This document shows positions 7,770 through 15,739 of a DNA stretch of 42,613 nucleotides, one piece after another. Both the position numbers and the translations under genes were made by a program. The DNA is taken from the NCBI GenBank assembly GCA_014240285.1, contig JAAZXI010000008.1, positions 1 through 42,613 of the forward strand. Reading direction: 5' to 3'. The DNA comes from Methanobacteriota archaeon (GTDB taxonomy: Archaea; Thermoplasmatota; Poseidoniia; Poseidoniales; Thalassarchaeaceae). The notes below the pieces were generated by a model. The model saw nothing but the letters and a program-made list of their open reading frames with translations. It did no database searches and had not been told where the DNA came from. The stretch's first letter is position 1. Each line of letters begins with the position of its first letter.

Positions 7770-8422
7770 ATCACCTCATCGGTCCTAGCAAGAATACGTA
7801 GCGAAACCGCTTTCGACATCTCGATTACTGAGCCATTGCAGGAGATGCCATCGTCAGTTGAACTGACCTTGGTCCCTATACCGACCCCGATCATTTCGAG
7901 AGTTCGGACGTCAGTCGGCCTCATCACCATCAGCTCGATGGTGGCAGTCGATCCTATTGGCAAGGCTGACAGAGGCAGTAGCAGCCCTGACCTCATAGGC
8001 TCCAACTGCCTTTCAATGATAGGAATCCGCTCTCCTCTTGGAGTCTTCTCGGGGTAACCCAGCATCTTGTCGAGGGCCATTTCTAGCTCCTCATCTATGG
8101 CGTGCTCGATTTTGCAGGCCGCCTCGAGGACGTCGCCTTCGAAGCCGATGACCTCAGTTAGTAGGATTTCGATGAGTCCCTCACGACGCTTAATCATCGC
8201 CGCTTGCTGGAATCCATCAGGCGTCAGTCTGCATCCTTTGTAGGGGATATGTGTGACCAAATCACGGCTGGCCAGTCGCTGTATCATCTCTGTGGTCGAG
8301 GCGGGGCTGACATCCATCATCTGAGCCAGTTGGGTGGTCTTTACAATAGCGCTAGGATTGTCCACGTGTGCTTCGAATAGGCGTTTCAAGTACATCTCCT
8401 CGAATTCGCTCAGTTCAGACAT
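7766..8422 (-). CDS. DtxR/MntR-family metal-dependent transcriptional regulator
   Basis: A 218-residue regulator with the three-part DtxR layout: winged helix at about 5-70 (LAQMMDVSPASTTEMIQRLASRDLV as recognition region, PYKGCRLTPDG as wing), dimerization/metal domain at about 72-135 with the KIEHAIDEELE motif (H107; C103 and E106/E110 nearby) and the PRGERIPI end, then a C-terminal FeoA/SH3-like domain (LPLSALPIGSTATIELM). Such proteins bind Fe2+ or Mn2+ and then repress palindromic operators. ATG at 8422 is chosen; the frame runs to 8587 but that part lies inside the upstream gene. It overlaps both neighbours. A perfect 19-bp palindrome at 10026-10044 in front of the operon is its probable operator. 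Confidence 0.9.
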   Translation of the reverse strand: MSELSEFEEMYLKRLFEAHVDNPSAIVKTTQLAQMMDVSPASTTEMIQRLASRDLVTHIPYKGCRLTPDGFQQAAMIKRREGLIEILLTEVIGFEGDVLEAACKIEHAIDEELEMALDKMLGYPEKTPRGERIPIIERQLEPMRSGLLLPLSALPIGSTATIELMVMRPTDVRTLEMIGVGIGTKVSSTDDGISCNGSVIEMSKAVSLRILARTDEVM

Positions 8423-10022
8423 CTGCCTCACCCACCTCGGCCATGAACTCGGTTCTGCAAGCCGGACATCTAGAACGAACGGGTCTGCGCTCAATAGGAA
8501 TCCTAAGTTTCTGATCGCACTGCGGACATGACAGTATCTCCTCGTGGGACCTAGCGATCGGTTCACTGGATGCGGTGGTATCTTCATTGAGAATTTCTTT
8601 CGATTCCTGCTTTACTTCCTCTGAATCCGGCTCTCCCTCTATCTGAGCTGATGAGAATTGAGTGGTGCAGGCCGGACATTTGACAGATCCAGTGTGTTCC
8701 GCAGGGATTCTCAGACGTTGCTCACAACTGGGGCATCTGACCTCTCTCTTCATGGGTGCTCGCTCTAGTCTACGGGTAATCCGTGACTCCCTCAGAATCT
8801 TTGAATCACTCTCAGTTCTAGGGGTCCTCTCGGACACGGCCCTCAATACGACCAGCCCGACGAGGACCACAACAAGACCTAGTGCAGCGCCATATACGGC
8901 TGCCATTGCATCGAAAGGCAACTCCCAATCACTCCCGCCCTCTGAATACGAAAATACCGTCAGTGGAACCGTGGCCTCAGAACCGTCCATCGACCAAATC
9001 ACCTCAGCTTCTACCATCGGTGTTTCAGGCCAAGGTCCGATGCTCAGAAATCCCGGAGACGACTCTCCTCCCGATACCGCCAACACGTTGATCTGTGCCA
9101 GTACCATTCCGTCGGATATGCCCACTACCCGTAGAGTTCCCGGAAGCGTTGCGGAGTCTCCGGAGTTGTTGAGCCAGTACGGCAAATTGACGAAATCATC
9201 CGTCCCAGGACTTTCGGGTTCGTGCACTCCGATAGATACCGAGGGAGAGATGTGAGGGGGCGTGACGCTAGTCTGCCAGGTTAGATTTACCGCTGAATTG
9301 GAAGGTATCCACCCATTTGGTTCCAAAATCACTGAGATGTGGTCGGCATCGGGTTGCCCCAAGTCCAGAGACAGTATCCTGAGCCCCGGATCTAGAGTGA
9401 TATTGAACCTCTGTACATCTTTTTCGGTACCCTGACTGACTAGGGATACTGAGACGCTCACATCTCGCTGCTTCCCGTCAGTTAGAGACACAGAAATATC
9501 GCAGTTCAAGCCACTCAATAGAGTCCAATCCACCGAGCCAAATCCCAGACCCAGTGTCTGAGGTTCATACACCTGCACTTCAAATGATCCACTCAATTCA
9601 GAAGATACCCCTCCGTCATCGCTTGTGACCTCCCAGTTCAACTCCAGCGCCCCGGTTGAGGCTGGTACCAGCGGAGCCGAAACCTCGCGGCTGGATCCGG
9701 GGTTGATTAGGACATCCTCGCCTACAGAGAGGTTGATTCCTGTCGAATCGGAGAGCACCAGCCTCACCGAACCCGTGTTCGAACCCTGATTATTGACAAG
9801 TATGGAGGCCGTGAGCTCGTCACCAACGTGGACCGGCTCTCCAGTGACGGCTATTTCAGATGAACCAGCAGGATAGAACATTTTCTCGCCCTCGCCGGAA
9901 ACTGGGGAGGACATCAGGACAAGTACAATGACCACCACAGCAGTTTTCCGCAGCTCCGAAGCTACAGAGACAAGGCCCATTGCAAGTTCTCGGCACAACC
10001 GGATGTATGAATCAACCCCCAT
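8415..10022 (-). CDS. Membrane-anchored extracytoplasmic protein with two cytoplasmic zinc ribbons
   Basis: A 535-residue protein with a signal sequence (TAVVVIVLVLMSSPVSG; start at 10022, or 9980 for a more compact signal). A long beta-rich extracytoplasmic region (about 50-365) looks like tandem CARDB/Ig-like domains (GDELTASILVNNQGSNTGSV-type repeats). One membrane helix lies at about 374-396. The cytoplasmic tail holds two nearly identical zinc ribbons: CPSC...CPAC at 430-452 and CPQC...CPAC at 499-522, each with an RLRIP/KLRIP strand. It is therefore a possible transmembrane sensor or adaptor. It is the first gene of the DtxR operon and overlaps the regulator gene by 8 bases. No established function. 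Confidence 0.75.
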   Translation of the reverse strand: MGVDSYIRLCRELAMGLVSVASELRKTAVVVIVLVLMSSPVSGEGEKMFYPAGSSEIAVTGEPVHVGDELTASILVNNQGSNTGSVRLVLSDSTGINLSVGEDVLINPGSSREVSAPLVPASTGALELNWEVTSDDGGVSSELSGSFEVQVYEPQTLGLGFGSVDWTLLSGLNCDISVSLTDGKQRDVSVSVSLVSQGTEKDVQRFNITLDPGLRILSLDLGQPDADHISVILEPNGWIPSNSAVNLTWQTSVTPPHISPSVSIGVHEPESPGTDDFVNLPYWLNNSGDSATLPGTLRVVGISDGMVLAQINVLAVSGGESSPGFLSIGPWPETPMVEAEVIWSMDGSEATVPLTVFSYSEGGSDWELPFDAMAAVYGAALGLVVVLVGLVVLRAVSERTPRTESDSKILRESRITRRLERAPMKREVRCPSCEQRLRIPAEHTGSVKCPACTTQFSSAQIEGEPDSEEVKQESKEILNEDTTASSEPIARSHEEILSCPQCDQKLRIPIERRPVRSRCPACRTEFMAEVGEADV

Positions 10023-10025
10023 TTC

Positions 10026-10044
10026 AAGGTCACATAGTGACCTT
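10026..10044. promoter_or_regulatory. 19-bp perfect palindrome, putative DtxR-family operator
   Basis: AAGGTCAC-ATA-GTGACCTT is a perfect dyad of two 8-base arms. It lies 4 bases before the start codon of the minus-strand operon that encodes the DtxR-family regulator, and about 30 bases before the divergent coiled-coil operon. The 19-bp size equals that of classical DtxR/IdeR boxes, though the sequence differs. Binding by the regulator encoded in the operon is inferred. Confidence 0.65.
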
Positions 10045-10048
10045 TAAT
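10043..10048. promoter_or_regulatory. Shared TATA-like box of the divergent promoter
   Basis: TTTAAT (ATTAAA on the minus strand) overlaps the right end of the palindrome. It is 21-26 bases from the minus-strand ATG at 10022 and 27-32 bases from the plus-strand ATG at 10075. Leaderless transcripts in both directions are therefore possible, and occupation of the palindrome would block both. Confidence 0.45.
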
Positions 10049-10074
10049 GCGGACTCTCCTGTGCCCCGGACGCT

Positions 10075-10905
10075 ATGGACACCGGGGCCCTGCTAGCAGT
10101 GACTCCGGAGGAACTCGCTCAGGCACTCTTGCTGAGGAGGCAGGTACTGAAAGAGGAGCTGCCGAACGTCATTCGCACTCTAGAGGCAGAGGAGGAGTCA
10201 CTGGAGCCTCGAGTGCAGAGAATTGTGACATCTCACAGAGCTACCAACGACAAGGTGGCTGAACTGAAAAAGAAGCGTAATCAGGCGCAGAAGGAGGCTG
10301 GATCAATACTCGGCGTTGTGAGGGGAACCAGAGACAGTCTCGCTGAAAGTAGCAAGATGGTCAATCTGGATCCCAACTGGAAGAAGGAGAAGCTTCTGGA
10401 TGAGCTTGAGCAAATTGAGAATAGTATCCAGACCTCGGCCCTAGACCACAGGGCAGAGAGAAAGTTGCTCGATCGCAGGAAGAAGTTACTTGAGGAGAAT
10501 GATCGTTGGCTGAAGTCGAGGCGCGATTCTAATCCCGAGATGGCGAGCTTCATAGACTCTAGATCCGAGATGAACATACTTTACAGGGAGGCTGATAAAG
10601 CCCACCGGAGTATGATTGAAATCGTTGAGAAAGCACAGCCGATGCATGAGAAGAAGGTTGCCCTAACAGCTGAGTTGAGGGAAATCAGGAGACAGTTGGA
10701 CAGAGCCAAGGAACTACTCGCTCAGTCTGACTATGCCATCGCTCACTGGGAAAGGCGTCTAAAAGACGGTTTTGAGGATCTCGGAGTGGGTTTTCCGGAT
10801 CTCATGGTGGCCAACATCCGCGTCTCCAAGGGAGGTAAGTCCTCCTTCGCTCGTAATTCTAAACCGAAGCACAGAACAGACCCTTCAGGGGGCGAAGAGA
10901 AATGA
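10075..10905 (+). CDS. Long coiled-coil protein 2 of the cluster
   Basis: A 276-residue, charged, predominantly helical protein with heptad-like runs at about 12-230 (for example LEAEEESLEPRVQRIVTSH, VAELKKKRNQAQKEA) and no membrane segment. The segment LLDELEQIENSIQTSALDHRAE followed by KLLDRRKKLLEEN parallels the core motif of coiled-coil proteins 1 and 4. The C-terminus is short, basic and unstructured. It is the first gene of a plus-strand operon that starts next to the 19-bp palindrome; its stop overlaps the next start by ATGA. Function unknown; the arrangement suggests that the cluster proteins hetero-oligomerise. Confidence 0.7.
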   Translation: MDTGALLAVTPEELAQALLLRRQVLKEELPNVIRTLEAEEESLEPRVQRIVTSHRATNDKVAELKKKRNQAQKEAGSILGVVRGTRDSLAESSKMVNLDPNWKKEKLLDELEQIENSIQTSALDHRAERKLLDRRKKLLEENDRWLKSRRDSNPEMASFIDSRSEMNILYREADKAHRSMIEIVEKAQPMHEKKVALTAELREIRRQLDRAKELLAQSDYAIAHWERRLKDGFEDLGVGFPDLMVANIRVSKGGKSSFARNSKPKHRTDPSGGEEK

Positions 10906-11879
10906 GCACAGATGCACAGAGTGGGTCCTTTGATGACCTCGAGGAGATAGACCACAATGATATCGAGGAGATGCGTGGTGACCTCGAGCGAGAGTTGCGT
11001 TCTGTCGAAAGGCAGCACCGCGAACTCAGGGATGGGCGTCGAGACCAGATTGACCTAGTGCGCTCACTGAGGTCCGCAGTCGGTGAGATGAAATCGGCCG
11101 ATGGCGCTCGGAGGGGCTTGCTTAGGGAGTTTCACTCCATTAGAAAGTCCGCAGAACAAGCACGCCAGAAGAGGGACTCTGTGAATATCTGTATCCCTCC
11201 GCCCGCAGATGTACTTGTAGAATGGCTGGGTGAGACTCATCGTCGCTTGGTTACCATTGACAATGACCTGACTGCCGTCCCTACTCTGGCTAGAGAACTG
11301 GATTCGTTCGGGCGCTTCTTTGAGCTCCAAGCCGCTATAGTCAGGAAAGGTGAGTCGGAGAAAGCTCACAGTGAGTACGTTGGTCACGTCAAGAAAATGA
11401 GAGAAGTGACGACAAAACTGGATGCAACGAGGAAGAGCAGAAAGGAGAAGGTAGATGGCGCTCTAGATGAGACGGAACTAGACTCGGACAGCATATCACG
11501 CTCGGACATTCAAAAGACCAGTCTCCGCATCGACAAGATCGACAAGAAACTCGATGAACTCAGTTCCGAGAGGAAGGGGATTCGCAGGAGGCTAGGCAGA
11601 ATCAAGGCCTACCAAAAGATAACTCTCGGGGGCGGCAGGGCGATTCGTTTAGCTGATGTTAAGGACAGGGCCCAGAGCGGTGGCTCATTGGATGCAAACG
11701 AACTTGAGGCCTTATTAAATTCAGGAGGACTGTCTGAGATAGCCGGGTCAGAGGCGTCTGACAATCAACCCAAGCCGAAGGTCAAGCATAGTCGAAAGAA
11801 GAGAGGGGTGAGGCTAGGTGTCACCCGCGGAGGCTCGAGGAGAGGTACAATGGCTGCTCGTAGAGAGGGAGATGAATAA
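10902..11879 (+). CDS. Long coiled-coil protein 3 of the cluster
   Basis: A 325-residue coiled-coil protein starting with an acidic stretch (SFDDLEEIDHNDIEEMRGDLERELRS). Long helical runs cover residues about 20-240, broken by a less charged middle part containing CIPPPADVLVEWLGETHRRL (about 90-110). The tail has KITLGGGRAIRLADV, then an SGGSLDANELEALLNSGG segment, a linker and the basic VRLGVTRGG end. The ITLGG and LGxTRG elements also occur at the end of coiled-coil protein 1, which links the two operons. The start overlaps the preceding stop by ATGA. No function is recognised. Confidence 0.7.
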   Translation: MSTDAQSGSFDDLEEIDHNDIEEMRGDLERELRSVERQHRELRDGRRDQIDLVRSLRSAVGEMKSADGARRGLLREFHSIRKSAEQARQKRDSVNICIPPPADVLVEWLGETHRRLVTIDNDLTAVPTLARELDSFGRFFELQAAIVRKGESEKAHSEYVGHVKKMREVTTKLDATRKSRKEKVDGALDETELDSDSISRSDIQKTSLRIDKIDKKLDELSSERKGIRRRLGRIKAYQKITLGGGRAIRLADVKDRAQSGGSLDANELEALLNSGGLSEIAGSEASDNQPKPKVKHSRKKRGVRLGVTRGGSRRGTMAARREGDE

Positions 11880-11942
11880 CTCTGATTCGACTCCACCAGC
11901 CCTAAATGAAGTATCAAGTTCGGAAATACGGAAGTCGTCAAG

Positions 11943-12836
11943 ATGGTTATGGAATTCGACGAGGTCAGAGGGCTTCTGCAACCCCTGCGCGACTCCATAG
12001 GAAGTAAGTCAACCGGCCACCGGGACACCAGAGACGAATGGAATGCCAAGGTGAGGGAATTCCTTGACAAAAGGAACGAAGTCAACCGCCAAGTGAAGGA
12101 ACTAATCAACGAGGTACAGGCTCAGAAGGCGATAAGGGACGAGGCAAACCAACGGGTCAAGGAACTAAAGGGGGTCCGAGCAGAACACTCGGAACATCTC
12201 AAGGAAGTCAGAGAGGGGTTACGAGCCAAGCTGGATGAGCAGCGAGAAAATCTCGAGGAGCAACTCCGAAATCGGGCTAAACGAGGTCCCTCGGCTGGCA
12301 AAATCAGAGCAGATATGGAGAAACTGGAGAAGCAGTACATGACTGGGCAGTTCCTAGGAAAGAGGGAAAGGGACTACCACAAGAAAATGAAGCATTTGTC
12401 TGGGGCCCTGAAGGAAGCGACCAAGGCACAGGGAGGTGGAGAGATGCGCGAGCTCAAGGACTCAGTGAGGGATGCAGAACGACAGCAGGAGGATTCTCAC
12501 AAGTCAGTCGAAAGGGCCGTCATGAGGGCCCAGGAGGCTCATGACCTGATGGTGGAACTGTCCGAGGAAGTAGACCGTTTGAGAGAGAAGGCCAACACCG
12601 CTCACACCAGTTTGACCAGATCAAAACGCGAAGCAGACTCGCTACATAGCAAATACATCGTATCGTTACGGTGCATTCACTCAATCCAGGATATGATGAA
12701 GGCAATGGAATTGAGAGAGAAGAAGGAAGAGGGTTACGATGGACAGGAGAAGTTGGAGCTCACAGATTTGATGTCGAAACTGATGTCAGGAGATACATTA
12801 TCGACAGACGAACTGATGGCGCTTCGGCGTAACTGA
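11943..12836 (+). CDS. Long coiled-coil protein 4 of the cluster (COG1340-like)
   Basis: A 297-residue coiled-coil protein with nearly continuous heptads over about 20-250 (VNRQVKELINEVQAQKAIRDEANQRVKEL). It carries the cluster core motif as ADMEKLEKQYMTGQFLGKRE followed by YHKKMKHLSG, close to COG1340-type archaeal coiled-coil proteins. The C-terminus LMSGDTLSTDELMALRRN resembles the SLDANELEALL segment of protein 3. The ATG at 11943 is taken; a short out-of-frame peptide could start at 11872 overlapping the previous stop, so a 5' frameshift is possible but unproven. It ends one base before the stop of the convergent gene. Confidence 0.7.
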   Translation: MVMEFDEVRGLLQPLRDSIGSKSTGHRDTRDEWNAKVREFLDKRNEVNRQVKELINEVQAQKAIRDEANQRVKELKGVRAEHSEHLKEVREGLRAKLDEQRENLEEQLRNRAKRGPSAGKIRADMEKLEKQYMTGQFLGKRERDYHKKMKHLSGALKEATKAQGGGEMRELKDSVRDAERQQEDSHKSVERAVMRAQEAHDLMVELSEEVDRLREKANTAHTSLTRSKREADSLHSKYIVSLRCIHSIQDMMKAMELREKKEEGYDGQEKLELTDLMSKLMSGDTLSTDELMALRRN

Positions 12837-13775
12837 TTATTCAATCTCGTATAGTCTGCCATTCCTACCATGAAGGGCCTGTGGCTCTAATCCCTCTGCG
12901 TTTATGATCCATCCAGGAATAACCAACTGGACATCACTGAGATTGGTCGAATCGGGATCTAAACGCCACCACTCCAACATGATGCTACTCACTGGTCCCT
13001 CATCAGAATCGGGTTCACCCTGCTTGCGACGGTCCAACAATTTGAGCAACTCCGACGGTACTGCCCTTATATCGGACCAACTCTCATCTGGGGGCTCAAT
13101 CAACCTCAATCTCGGAGGATGAGGTAGCTCCTCTTCAGGCTCGTGAACAGATAGGGCACCTGACCATGGATCCTCAACAATGCTCCAGGTACCAGGCTCT
13201 GTATCGCCCTCGGGGCCTTTCAGAAAGCCATCAACGATCCAGAGCCTAGCCGAGAGCAGGACGGGGGATGTGTTGACGTCTTCCCAGCCCCTCTGCATCA
13301 GCCACAAGTCTAGATCCACCAGAGGTTTGAGTGCGGTCATATTGGATGCTGATTCGGCAATCGAAACCTTGTCCCGCTCAATCTGCGACTGGTTCTGAGG
13401 TGAAGGTAAATGGGCGACTAACTCCCCCTCCATAACAGCCTCTCCAATCCATCTAGCCATCCGCTCCGGCCCCCAAATCACCACGTCAATTGACTTTAGA
13501 GGGGCAAGAATAGTTTCGTCGAACGGTCGTTCGCTGAGAATCCAGTGCCTCCCTCCGGGGGCGTCGACGCTCCACCTCTCTATCTCAGTGGCTGATATCG
13601 GCAGGATGTCCGGGGGAACGTGCCAGACGTGAACCATAGAGCCCGGAGTCTCCCCTAGCTCAGGTACCCTCTCAGCCACGCCCATACACCTGAATCCGTG
13701 AATCTGGGGGGCATCATCAGCCGGATGGAGCTTGACTGCTCGCAGGGCCAACAGGTCACGTACCGCTTCGTCCAC
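12837..13775 (-). CDS. Unknown protein downstream of eL30
   Basis: A 312-residue soluble protein rich in W, P and acidic residues, with no membrane segment or motif I recognise. The given start is GTG at 13775. The open frame extends upstream to a TAA near 13835 and that extension reads plausibly (CDYLSKRSIQVPGTVAGLVDEAV), but it lacks a normal start codon, so the true N-terminus is unclear. It follows eL30 on the minus strand by 82 bases, in the position where many archaea carry nusA; it is not NusA (no S1 or KH motifs). The stop abuts the convergent coiled-coil gene. Confidence 0.6.
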   Translation of the reverse strand: MDEAVRDLLALRAVKLHPADDAPQIHGFRCMGVAERVPELGETPGSMVHVWHVPPDILPISATEIERWSVDAPGGRHWILSERPFDETILAPLKSIDVVIWGPERMARWIGEAVMEGELVAHLPSPQNQSQIERDKVSIAESASNMTALKPLVDLDLWLMQRGWEDVNTSPVLLSARLWIVDGFLKGPEGDTEPGTWSIVEDPWSGALSVHEPEEELPHPPRLRLIEPPDESWSDIRAVPSELLKLLDRRKQGEPDSDEGPVSSIMLEWWRLDPDSTNLSDVQLVIPGWIINAEGLEPQALHGRNGRLYEIE

Positions 13776-13857
13776 GAGACCAGCGACGGTACCGGGAACT
13801 TGAATCGAACGCTTGGAGAGGTAGTCACACAGGCTTTAGTCCTGAAGAGGATGACTG

Positions 13858-14154
13858 TCAAACGTTGGGCGATAGCGAGAGCAAATCGCTCTGCCCGGGA
13901 TCGATGACACAAAGAGCGCTGACTGGGAATGGCTTGGCGCAAGCCGCTCCCAGCTGGCTGTTTACCATCTGAACTTGATGGATGGGCACATCAGGGTGAC
14001 CCTCGGTCAATTCGGAGATGTAGTTGGCCGGGCAGTTGGCAGCCACGATGACTAGTCTGGCATCACCTTTAGTGCAAGCGCTCATGGTCTGCCTCTGCCC
14101 AAACAGGACTTTTCCTGTGCCCATACTCTGTTTGAGGTGCCTAGCCAAATCCAT
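13858..14154 (-). CDS. rpl30e: Ribosomal protein eL30
   Basis: A 98-residue L7Ae-superfamily ribosomal protein of the large subunit. The start MDLARHLKQSMGTGKVLFGQRQTMSACTKGDARLVIVAANCP matches the eL30 fold: helix, GxxxxG strand, then the KG-ARLVIVAANCP RNA-binding segment. ATG at 14154 is chosen because the frame further upstream lies inside rpoA2. It follows rpoA2 by 13 bases, in the conserved archaeal order rpoH-rpoB-rpoA1-rpoA2-rpl30e. The length is normal. Confidence 0.93.
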   Translation of the reverse strand: MDLARHLKQSMGTGKVLFGQRQTMSACTKGDARLVIVAANCPANYISELTEGHPDVPIHQVQMVNSQLGAACAKPFPVSALCVIDPGQSDLLSLSPNV

Positions 14155-14167
14155 AATCAGTTCTCCT

Positions 14168-15739
14168 TCAAACACTCTCTGGGATGTAGTAGAGGTCGAC
14201 ATTGCCGGTTCCCACTGCGACCGGTTGCCCCACGATGATGTTCTCAGTGACTCCACGGAGCTCGTCCCTCTCGCCAATCACTCCCGCCTGTAGCAGATGC
14301 GTGACAGTGACCTCGAAGGCAGAGCGTGCTAGGATGCTGTGCTTGGTGCCGCTGACACCATGCCTACCTATGGCGCGAACCGTGCCTTCGCTGGTCATCA
14401 CGTCGCTGACAGTCAGTAAGTGGCGTATATCGACATCTAGGCCAGCACCCTCAAGGGTGTCGAACATCTCATTGATAATCGCCTGTCTTGCGGCTTCGAC
14501 ACCGAGGTACTGATTGATTTCGTTGATGTTGTTGGTATAGGTCCTAGCTCTGTCGACTCCGGCGAACTCACTGACCTTGGCCAGATTCGATCCGATTGTC
14601 GAGATGTAATACTCGCCAGTGTCCCTGCTAGGGCCCTGAACATTGGCGCGGGTGATGTCAGCCAGACCTTTGAGTCTCAGTTTCTTGATCTTGTCCTCGA
14701 GCTGGAGGAGCGCTGTGTAGGTCGGAGGGTCGGATGCCAGTGTCTCTAGATCCTCTTCTTTGGACACTCCGGGGATGATTGTGAGAATCTTTGGACGGTC
14801 ATCGTTATTGGCCTGGATGAACAGTTTCAGAGCCCTTGACAGTTTGTCCCTGACTTCTGCGCCGGTCATGGCCTTGAGTCTCATATTGGGATTGCTGAGA
14901 TCGAGGGTGATGTGTCGCTGGGTGATTTCAACATTGATCTTGGCAATATCCAGCGTGGTAGTCATCTCCAGTGCGGCGGCAATCTTGCGAACGGCCTTCT
15001 CATTGGTGTTGAGGGGTTTTTTCTTGGAGTTGAACTCTTCGAGATAGATTAGCATCGTCGGAGTCTTAGGAACCTTCCTAGCATCTACAATCTCAATGAC
15101 TCTTGGAAGTCCCTGAGTTACGTTGACGGTCGCAACCCCTGCATAGTGGAAAGTTCTCATGGTCATCTGAGTCCCCGGCTCTCCGATTGATTGAGCAGTG
15201 GTAATGCCGACTGCCTCGTGCGGATCTACCCTAGCTGTGCCAATGAAGCTCTGCGAAGAGTTCAGCACTTTCTCGGCATCGGTGCGGTTCAGTTTGCCGA
15301 TTCCCCTAGAACGAATCCCCTCGGCCAGATTGCCTAGGATGCGGGGGGTGATAGAGAGGTTCATCTCGATTGAGGTATCACGGAGCTGCTGGTATATCGC
15401 ATCATCCGTGTCGATGTCACGAAGAATCTGCTTCATCTTGGATTCCTCGTCGTACTCCTGAAGTGGGAGAGCCTTCTTCTTGCGTCGTCTGGAAACCGCC
15501 CTTCTCCTGACAATTGTTTTCTCGGCAGATGCGGATGCTCGTGATGGCTTGGCGGATGCCTCCATCACCTTGAATATCTCCTGAGAGGTGCCAGAGTCGA
15601 GGCCGCAGATCTGAGCAATTTGACCGGATGTCAGTATCTTTACATCATCCCACTTGCGGTCATCTGCGAGCTTGTGCGCGTACTCTTCAGCCACACCGAG
15701 ATCCATGAGCTTCTTCTTAGTGGCGCTCTTAACTACCAT
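14168..15739 (-). CDS. rpoA2: DNA-directed RNA polymerase subunit A'' with N-terminal extension
   Basis: The C-terminal part of the largest RNA polymerase subunit (jaw, cleft and trigger-loop/bridge-helix surroundings). The conserved core starts at about residue 105 ([20 protein letters not shown]); GVGEPGTQ-type block [25 protein letters not shown] is intact. The length of 523 exceeds the usual about 390, because of a roughly 100-residue N-terminal extension: a helical domain ([27 protein letters not shown], written here as KKKLMDLGV...) followed by a very basic linker ([14 protein letters not shown]). The same domain precedes RpoH in this operon. The ATG overlaps the rpoA1 stop by one base (TGATG). 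Confidence 0.96.
   Translation of the reverse strand: MVVKSATKKKLMDLGVAEEYAHKLADDRKWDDVKILTSGQIAQICGLDSGTSQEIFKVMEASAKPSRASASAEKTIVRRRAVSRRRKKKALPLQEYDEESKMKQILRDIDTDDAIYQQLRDTSIEMNLSITPRILGNLAEGIRSRGIGKLNRTDAEKVLNSSQSFIGTARVDPHEAVGITTAQSIGEPGTQMTMRTFHYAGVATVNVTQGLPRVIEIVDARKVPKTPTMLIYLEEFNSKKKPLNTNEKAVRKIAAALEMTTTLDIAKINVEITQRHITLDLSNPNMRLKAMTGAEVRDKLSRALKLFIQANNDDRPKILTIIPGVSKEEDLETLASDPPTYTALLQLEDKIKKLRLKGLADITRANVQGPSRDTGEYYISTIGSNLAKVSEFAGVDRARTYTNNINEINQYLGVEAARQAIINEMFDTLEGAGLDVDIRHLLTVSDVMTSEGTVRAIGRHGVSGTKHSILARSAFEVTVTHLLQAGVIGERDELRGVTENIIVGQPVAVGTGNVDLYYIPESV

Noticed and set aside
11872-12000. Possible frameshift giving coiled-coil protein 4 a longer N-terminus from 11872
   Set aside because: The out-of-frame peptide shows no similarity to the cluster proteins and the ATG at 11943 gives a sensible start; kept only as a remark.
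12837-13775. NusA, expected after eL30 in many archaea
   Set aside because: The protein shows no KH-domain GxxG motif or NusA-like pattern.
13655-13942. Alternative frame over the start of the unknown gene at 12837-13775
   Set aside because: Arginine/serine/cysteine-rich composition typical of a shadow frame; it overlaps the eL30 end.
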